NCBI GenBank assembly: GCA_003952965.2
Contig: CM025855.1
Coordinates: 13,311,446 to 13,375,445 of the forward strand
From: Morella rubra
Taxonomy: Eukaryota; Streptophyta; Magnoliopsida; Fagales; Myricaceae
DNA length: 64,000 nucleotides
Direction: 5' to 3'
Part shown: one piece after another, positions 56,546 to 64,000 of the stretch
Layout of the letters: each line of letters starts with the position of its first letter
Numbering within the stretch: the stretch's first letter is position 1
Notes under the pieces: generated by a model
Told to the model about the DNA's origin: nothing
Database searches by the model: none
Seen by the model: only the letters and a program-made list of their open reading frames with translations
Translations under genes and position numbers: made by a program

Positions 56546-58184
56546 ATAGAAGTCCAAACTTTATTTTAAAATTAATTTTGACTTACCGGAAGGACTATCG
56601 GTTGCACACCGGTTGTAACCTGTAAAAGAACCAAAATTTCACCCCTTTGTTTTAACCGGATTCACTACCTCACGACACCTATCGGACCACTAAGTAAAAC
56701 AACTGCCTCCATTTGTCTTATTGGATGTAACCGTTCTAAAGCCCTAAGTTGTTAAGCGACTATTTTAAGTGAAATTCACTACTGGATTCAGTTTCAATCA
56801 GTAAAAAATATTCCAGATCAAATCTAAAATTTTGTTATAATGTCAATGGCAACAGGTACTAGAGTACAACATTTAGAATATGTTTTAATTTAAAATGCTA
56901 AATTCCGTTACGGGATCCACGGTCACAGGTACTGAATCCAATAGTATATGGTGTTCGGTCGACCGGTAGTTCTAAAATTACTCAACTTGAAAAAAGACTA
57001 TTTTTTAAATGGGGTCTTTAAAAGAAAACTTTCATAGACGTTTCTAAGCTTGCTGAACTTTACAATTTCATCTACAAACTTCTTTGAGCCTTGGTTTTCA
57101 ATTGACAAAGCTTCCATACAAAATCGATGTTCTTCAACCCTTCTTTTTTTATGTGAGCTTGTGAGATAGATCTTTGATTGTATTAATCTACTATTATAGA
57201 GAGTTATACACTAGATTGTTCTTAAGTTTTGTGTAAAAGTTATTCTCTTGACTACAAGGGGCTATAGTGGAAATCCATCAATTGCTTACTTGGGATTCAA
57301 TACTTGCATTTTTGAGGTTTGTCGAAAAAAGTTTAAAACTTAATTTACCCCCTTTTATGTTAACCTTAATCGTGGGATTTCACGGCCCATATGTATGAGT
57401 AAAAATCGATCAATCCCCCTTTGATTTAACTGTTAAATCAAATGGAAGTTATGTGAATTGACCGAAATGCCCTTCCAGGATAAAATTAGAAAAAATAAAA
57501 AATGAAATGGAAAATAAAAAATAAATAGATAAAGATAATATAATTTATATATTTTTATTTAGAAGATATTTTGTGTTCGAATTTTTCATTGTTTTTAGTA
57601 ATTTTGCGTTGAAGAAGCATTTCAATCATTTTTCTTGTGGTTTAACTGTCAAAACGAATGAATGAGGGGTGTAATCAAACAAATTGGAACTCCAATTGAT
57701 TTTTGCTCATAAATACACTCTAAATTGGGTTACTCCAAAACATAAGACGGTCAAGATAAATAAATCAATTTATTTGGTGTAAACATTTCCATCCCAAATG
57801 AAATGATAAGTTTTATTATGCTTCCTCGTTACAATTTGAATGGATCATTTTGAGACACTTTTTATTTTTTTGTCCCTCTTCCCTCGGGAATATCTCCTTA
57901 TAGCATGATTGTCATTCCAACGAAGAATCGGTGGGTACGACCATTCTATCCTTATTTCCCCGATCGAACGAACATATATAGTTGTTAGGGCCAAAAGCTA
58001 GTCCCTCGCAATGGATGAAATCTTTATTGGTACCATTTTTTTTTTGTCAAGTGAGCGAAAACTCAAACAATCTCTCTTTTCCCAAGCTTTTTGATAAATT
58101 TCCAAAAACTTACGACTTAAACATCAGGTTAAACAAAACCTCTTGAACCCCGTACATATTGGCTTCTTAGATGAGCTGGCAACC
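56546..58184. other. Region 3' of the NPF8-like pseudogene (copy 2)
   Basis: Nearly identical to 26861-28496. It probably includes the transporter's 3' untranslated region next to 58184. No separate gene is seen. Confidence 0.4.
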
Positions 58185-60834
58185 TCAAGAAGTCTTCTTC
58201 TCTTTGTATATTTTGGCACAAACAATATACACCAGAAGATTTAAGAAGCTGAGTCCCGCTAATAACCAGAAAAAATAGTCCATATGACCCTCATTCAAGT
58301 TATTTGGTATCCATCCAGGCTTCCCTCCCTTTGTCGTGTAAGAGGTTACGATGGTAAGAAGTAAAGTGCTCACATAACTCCCCAATGAATTAGTGAGCAG
58401 TGACAATGCGCTGCATAAACTTCGCATGGCATCTGGTGCATGCTCATAGAAGAATTCGTGCTGCCCAATGAATGTGAAAACCTCCGCGGCAACCAACAAG
58501 AAATATTGTGGAACTTGCCAAAAAATACTGATTGGTAGAGCAGACTCCTTGTGAACCAACCCAAGCTCTCTTGCAAGATGCAGTCGCTTCATCTCTAGTA
58601 TAGCAGCAGCTGCCATGCTCAGGATTGAAAGAACAAGGCCAATTCCCATTCGCTGCACCTCGGAAATGCCCTTCTCCTTCCCAGTAAACTTCCTTGCAAT
58701 TGGGACCAGAACTATGTCGTAGATGGGGATCCAAATAATGATGCTGATGATGGCAAAGATTGATAGAGAAGCAGGAGGAATGGAGAAAGAACCGATGTGT
58801 TTGTCCATCGTCTTCCCTTGCTCAACAAACAATGTAGACATTTGGCATAAGCAGCAGAGAAGATGATTCCGGTTGCCCAGATTGGAAACATACGGATCAG
58901 GATTTTCAGTTCCTCCACTTGTGTAACAGAGCAAAGCCTCCATGAACTCAATGAGTCGGGGTTGCTTTTCTCAGCCTCTGATATTATAGCAGCTTTATCG
59001 AGGAACCTACGAAAGAAAGAAAAAAAGTTCATTAGAATTTCGTTTGTGGAGCAAATTTTTGTTTTCAGTCGAAGAATCCAGAAAACAATACGTCTGAATT
59101 TCCTTTCAGCAGTCGAGAAGTATCTAGACAGTTCATAGTGACTAAAGGTACCAAAATTCAGGGGAATGAAGAAGGAAATTACTCCAGTCCATCACTGTGC
59201 TCCAGTTTACGGCTTCCTTTGATTGCGGATCTTTTGTCTTGTGCTTCATAGAGGAGATTACTATCCGTTGGGACCACCAGCTTCCACTTGTGGAATGATG
59301 CAACAAAAACCTGGCAAATTCTTGTGAGAGGGCTTCCCGCTGGTTTTTGAAATCTATAGAATCCAGTTCCTGAAAAGAAACTCAAAATAGCAATGCCCAT
59401 AAACAATGATGGAACGCCAAATCCTAGAACCCAGCCAGCATTGTCTTGGAGCCACACCAGAAAACTACTTGCGACAAGAGCACCAACGTTGTTAGAGAAG
59501 TAAAACCAGTTGAAGTAGGGTCCCTTCTTTGCCTTTTCCTTAGGATCGGTGTCATCAAATTGATCTGGTCCAAAGGGCCAAATACACGGTTTGACACCCC
59601 CAGTCCCAAGTGCAACCAGATATAGTCCAGTGAAGAATACAGCATACTGAGATGTTGTAGCTGAAGGGCATACGGAGTCCACACAGTCAGCAGGCTTCAA
59701 TGCAGAAACTGATGCCGACAGTGTCAGTGTACACATTCCCTAAATAAGCAATTATCCAACATTAGGAAAGAATCGAGTAAATTCATGAAAGAAGTAGAGT
59801 TCATCTTAGGTTTACCAGAAAGTATATTGTGGAGAAGACACCGATAGTCCAATATCTTCCTAAGAAAGTATCGGCCAAGATACCACCGAGGAGTGGAATG
59901 AAATAGCAAGCGCCTTTCCAGTTATTAATATTTTTTGCAGCAGAAACGTTTCCTTCATGTAATCTGTCAGTGAGATAATTGACAAGATTACTGGAGATCC
60001 CAAAGAATGCCAAACGCTCACAGCATCCAAAACCTGTACTTGGTATTACAATCTGTCAGAAAATGAATAAAAGTATTACAGGCTTGAGGAATTTGCGTTA
60101 GACGAATAGTAACCTAGAACAAAGGGGCATGCTTTCCACAGTCAGTTTTCTTCTTTAGAGCAGGCCTCCCCTCGAAGTCAACCGAGTCGTCTCCTGTGCA
60201 GAGTCCTCTGCTTTCGTTCTGAGAATATCATGCTACAACATCAAAACTATTGAAGTCCAATAGGAGGAAGGAAAAAAAATAAAATAAAATAAAACAAAGC
60301 AAAAGAAACAGCAACAAAAGAATTGACAGTGAAATTCCGACAAAGGGAACAAAAATCATATTCTAATGAACTCGACATGTTAGGCAATATATGCTTTCAG
60401 ATAAAGATTGAACTCAGAAAGTTACAGATTTACCACAAAGGAGTCGATTTTTTCGGAGGCATTGGCGTGAAAAATCTGATCTAGAATGAGTGGAATATGC
60501 TTCCAAATTAATTATTAGCGAAGTCTATTTGGAATTAGTAAGTTCCAAATTGAAATATTCAACTTCATTTTACTTGCAAACTTTTTGTGGGAACTAAAAT
60601 TTTTTATTACCCGACAGACAAAAAAACAAGAAATTTTTGAATAGGAGTGCTATAACGTCAGTTTCTTCTTCAAATTTTGAACTGAAACCAAAAGTTTACA
60701 AACATTTCTTTGTGTGTGTGTGTGTGTTGGGGGGGAGTGGATCACCCCCACGCAGCCATTAATGATGCAGAGTGGTTTACCTGTAGATGATCATCTCCCG
60801 GAAGCGACAGTCTCCCTTCGTCAAGAGAGGCCAT
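58185..60834 (-). pseudogene. NRT1/PTR family (NPF8-like) peptide transporter pseudogene, copy 2
   Basis: Exon structure as in copy 1: 60834-60781, 60218-60114, 60033-59816, 59739-59183 and 59006-58185. Exons 3-5 with their introns differ from copy 1 by only about three bases that I could find; one changes Pro to Thr in the loop [15 protein letters not shown]. The copy shares the missing base near 58844 (exon 5) and the GxxER change (codon 60028-60026). Exon 2 is 105 bases instead of 106 because one base of KKKTGLWK is missing near 60141, an extra frameshift. Exon 1 differs by two residues (MASLDEGRLSLP). This copy is therefore disabled earlier in the reading frame than copy 1. Family assignment as for copy 1. 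Confidence 0.88.
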
Positions 60835-61699
60835 CTGTTTCTATTCCCTTGCTCTCTTTTACCTTTTCTCTTTCCTCCTCTTGGAACTGATCAAAGATAA
60901 AGAAGTATAATTCAACGGTACCACCAGAAAGAATATAAAGAAGTATGTATAGGCAATGCCAGAGGCGGAGATAATTTACAAATAAAGCCTGCGCCAAGAA
61001 ATCATCTATATCGTCTTTCAAGGAGAAGCATGCCATTTCTTCCTCAAGCTGCAAGCCTTGTTCAATTTTATCTCAACTTACCATTGACAACAATTTATCA
61101 AAGCTATAGGTCAATGCGGAAACAGAGTAGATGCTATCTTAGAATCCCTTTAAACAGCAGAAGTACAGCAAGTGGATAACGAAAAGGGAAATGTGGTTGG
61201 CCGTATGGACAAGAAAGCTTGAAAACCTTGAGAGGTTACCAAAAAGGAAGCATGTTGTTTATCCATCAATAGTCCTCTCGTTTAGACATAGCTTAAAAAA
61301 AGTCCTTAGTTGAGCTTGCGGTTCCAAATAATAATTATAGATGACACGCGAACCAGTTGAAAAGACCAACAATGACAAATAAAATAAGAGGCGACAAACC
61401 AATAGAAAAGTGGAAGAAAATAAATTTACGAAATCGCGTTGAAGAGAATTGTCTTGACAAATAAAAATGGTAGACAAAAAATCCATAAAGGAGCAAAATA
61501 TATCAATCACGTGGACTAATAACGGTTCTACATGCCACTTAGGTCCTCCAATTGGACAATTCGACCAAAAAAAAAAAAAACAAAAAAAAAACGATAAAGT
61601 ATAAAAGTTGGAAAAAATACTTGGTTTTGTCCTCATTTCAAAAATTATCTTCGAGTTTTGCAATGGACAATAGGGACTTGATAGAGACTTGAGAAAAGC
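60835..61699. other. Upstream region of NPF8-like copy 2
   Basis: Matches 31135-31985 at roughly 94 percent by eye. It holds the probable promoter and 5' untranslated region of the transporter and the left end of a TIR-like element (TAGTCCTCTCGTTTAGACA at about 61270). No other gene is seen. Confidence 0.4.
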
Positions 61700-62073
61700 C
61701 AGTGGCGAATCCATAAATGCAATCGAAAGGGGATAAACTCCTAAAGAAAAATGACAAAAAAAAATTTACTACGTAATGCAAAAAAATGTCGTAAGAGTTA
61801 AAATATAAAAAATTAAGGACTAAAAACACTATAATTTTTTTTTTTTAAGCAAAGGGTGAATTGTTAATTTTAAAAAAAGAAAAAGAAAAAAGAGGTTGGA
61901 CTGATTAACGAGCTGGGCTGGGCTACTTGGGCCTAGGGGGCGGGCTGAGGCATCTGGGCAGGTTGAGGGGGGAGGGCTTGGTAAAAAAAAAAAAAAAAAA
62001 GGTGTAAAATTTTTTTTTGGGGAGAGCCAACTGGAGCGATGGCCCCTGTTCGTTCCCCTTGCCTCCGCCTACG
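61700..62073. mobile_element. Small hAT element, copy 2 only
   Basis: It starts CAGTGGCGAATCC and ends CCTCCGCCTACG. The interior shares TTTACTACGTAATGCAAAAA and the following bases with the hAT in intron 2 of the THUMP gene. Flanks AGAAAAGC (61692-61699) and AGAAAGCC (62074-62081) are a worn 8-bp duplication. The empty site in duplication copy 1 (about 31993) reads GAGAAAGGCCAG. At 374 bases it is a deletion derivative. Confidence 0.8.
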
Positions 62074-63841
62074 AGAAAGCCATAAGGGCGGCCACAAGGA
62101 AATCTTGAAGGACTGAGGCTCGACATGCCAAACATGGGGCCATGTATGTCGGCCGATGCCGAGATGAGGTTGTCCGAGTCCATCTAGGAGGTGGCAGTCA
62201 TGTGCCTAGCACATGCCCGCATGGTTTGCACACACTTGGGGCATGGCTTGCCCCGCGCTTGGCAGGCGCTTTGCCTAGTGACAACACATGCATGTAAGGC
62301 TTGCGGCCGACCCACTTGACCAGATCCGCCCCACTGAAGGTGGCTTGCAGCCACCTCACGATGGGGCAAAACTCAGCCCCACTCGACCTTCAGCAAGGTG
62401 GAAATGCATGGGAGGAAATAGTTTTTTTTTTTTTTTTTTTTGTTGCGATTTACGTTTTTTTTACTCGTTTGAAAATGTATTTTTAATTTTTTTTAAATTA
62501 TCTTTCAAATGTAATTTTATTTTATTAATATTTTCTTTATTTTATTTTTATTTTTCAGTCTATATTAGTTTCGTATTTTTTTTATGTGACCTTGAATATG
62601 TGATTTGATGAATTGGACATGTAGCCCAATATTATTGGGCATGTCGTATTAATCTGTTAACTTTGGACGGCAAACAGATGAAAGAAATTTTTTTTGTTTT
62701 TTTCTCTTTGTCCAAACCTTAAGATTGTGTCTATGATCTACTGCAAAATACAACGATCATTTTGAAATGAAGGCAAAACTAAGGGATAAAAAAAGAGTCT
62801 TTAACCTTAAAAAAAAAAAAAAATGCCAATGGTTTGAGAACACAACCGAAGGAAATCAAGCTGCCACATCATTGTCACAGTCAATGTGCATAACTTATGT
62901 TTCATGAATGTATGGATAATAGTTTTAGAAATTTGAAATTTTAAGTTGATTTTCAAACACACATAAGGACCCATTTAAGATAGTGCTTAACAGACGAGCA
63001 TTCTCTATAATTCCTTACCTGAATTATATAGTGCAGTCCGTAGAAAAACAACTCAGACATGAATTCAATATACATAAAATATTATAGTACCCACAGTATC
63101 TGAAGTTAAATAAGAGTAGAATTAGGTAGTGTTGGACTCACATATTGTGTCTTTGTATGCATTATACCATATAATTTAAGTTAGATAGTCTGATTTTGAA
63201 AAAAGATCCTCTCTAATTTAATGACAAAATTATTCAATTTGAAGAAAAAAAGACAATATGAATTCAATGCTATAAGACTCACACTGCCATAAAACTAATA
63301 CAGGCAACATGAATATTGTAGAGCTAATATGCTGCGTTTTTCTCCTGCCGATTGGACCATCTAATTCGAACAATAAATTGGAGATAATTCTAAATCATAT
63401 TGATTCTAGTAAGAATGTAATTTGAAAGGATTGAGATCCTCCCCATTTTACTGACTAAATTTGATGCTCCAATTGAGAGAGAGAAAGGCGTAATATATAT
63501 GGCAACATTGAATGTTATAGTGCCTACGTGTTGTATCTCTCTCTAAAAATTGGACTATAGTTTAGTAATTTGAGGAGTATCCTGATTCAACCTTGAAATC
63601 ACACTGTAAAAGACTCACACGTAAGAAAGCAGAGATTTTAAGTGATGTTGACGGTTAACTGCCTAAATGTCACACGTTTGATAAAACGACAAGATCAATA
63701 GATTGTTTATACAAGATTATTGGAGTTCAACTTTAATGTACTTTTGAATGCATAAAGGTAGTATCTTTAATTTGTTATCTATACATATATTTTCGAACAT
63801 TGGCAGAAGATACTTGAAAAGTCATAATATTTTGTATCTTA
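62074..63841. other. Right arm of segmental duplication, copy 2
   Basis: Bases 62090-62290 match copy 1 31990-32205, then join directly to the equivalent of 34500 onward (GC-rich hairpin block 62310-62400, T/A-rich stretch). The A run near 62811 is where copy 1 has its Mutator-like insertion. The rest matches 36105-37160. No gene is seen. Confidence 0.5.
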
Positions 63842-64000
63842 TCCCCGGCTCTTATCCTAGTTCTACTCCAACTGTTCTTCCTCCAAGGCTATAAAAAAGA
63901 AAGGTACGCCTTCCTTGTTAGACACGCTTTACGACGCTTTAGAATATACATTCACTGAGCTCAAAATCTCCGACTTTGACATCAAAGGATTCCTCTTAGT
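63842..64000 (+). mobile_element. Gypsy (Tat-like) LTR, cut by the window end
   Basis: Sequence changes abruptly from the duplication to GC-richer DNA with a TATA box (GGCTATAAAAAAG, about 63888). About 90 bases on comes ATCTCCGACTTTGACATCA, the usual end region of Tat-type LTRs. It is not the same LTR as at 37176. The rest lies outside the window. Confidence 0.5.

Larger units (their letters stand above)
51774..63841. repeat. Segmental duplication, copy 2
   Basis: Same orientation as copy 1 (22806-37160). The offset in the transporter exons is exactly 29688 bases. Private insertions are a nested pair of solo LTRs (53802-55659) and an hAT element (61700-62073). The sequences of copy 1 at 25371-26570, about 32205-34500 and 35005-36090 are absent here. 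Confidence 0.9.

Overview
This is a repeat-rich nuclear segment of a flowering plant, most likely a eudicot. It is AT-rich, has spliced genes, and carries Ty1/Copia, Ty3/Gypsy (Tat lineage), Sirevirus-type, CACTA, hAT and Mutator-like elements, many of them nested. I see no bacterial features, no CRISPR array and no tRNA or rRNA gene.

Layout. 1-7.1 kb is transposon debris: a degenerate Copia gag on the minus strand, the 3' end and LTR of a Sirevirus-like element, a Gypsy-type LTR and small MITE-like repeats. 8.1-15.7 kb holds the only gene that looks intact, a seven-exon minus-strand THUMP-domain protein (TAN1/THUMPD1 family, tRNA acetylation adaptor) with a complete reading frame of 358 codons and plausible GT-AG junctions. 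Its intron 2 contains an hAT element with a perfect 8-bp target duplication. 15.8-20.1 kb holds nothing I recognise. 20.2-26.9 kb is a Copia gag/protease relic (plus strand) interrupted by a second complete but dead Copia (minus strand) and by a 1.2-kb solo LTR.

28.5-31.1 kb is a five-exon NRT1/PTR (NPF8-like) peptide-transporter pseudogene on the minus strand. 58.2-60.8 kb is its near-identical paralogue. The two sit in a segmental duplication: roughly 22.8-37.16 kb (copy 1) matches 51.77-63.84 kb (copy 2). Most of the duplication has diverged by roughly 10 percent by eye, but about 26.6-30.5 kb versus 56.3-60.2 kb is 98-99.8 percent identical, which suggests recent gene conversion. Both transporter copies share a one-base frameshift and a broken proton-coupling motif. 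Copy 2 has one further frameshift.

Between the copies, 37.2-47.7 kb is a Tat-lineage Gypsy element. It has gag, protease, RT, two RNase H domains, integrase, a tandem-repeat block and an antisense ORF, and it is itself interrupted by a solo LTR. 47.7-51.7 kb holds an LTR-like block with promoter repeats and a decayed CACTA transposase. Each duplication copy has since gained private insertions. Copy 1 has a solo LTR and two nested Mutator-like elements. Copy 2 has two nested solo LTRs and a small hAT. Together these give a relative chronology of the locus. All positions were read by eye, and percentages are estimates.
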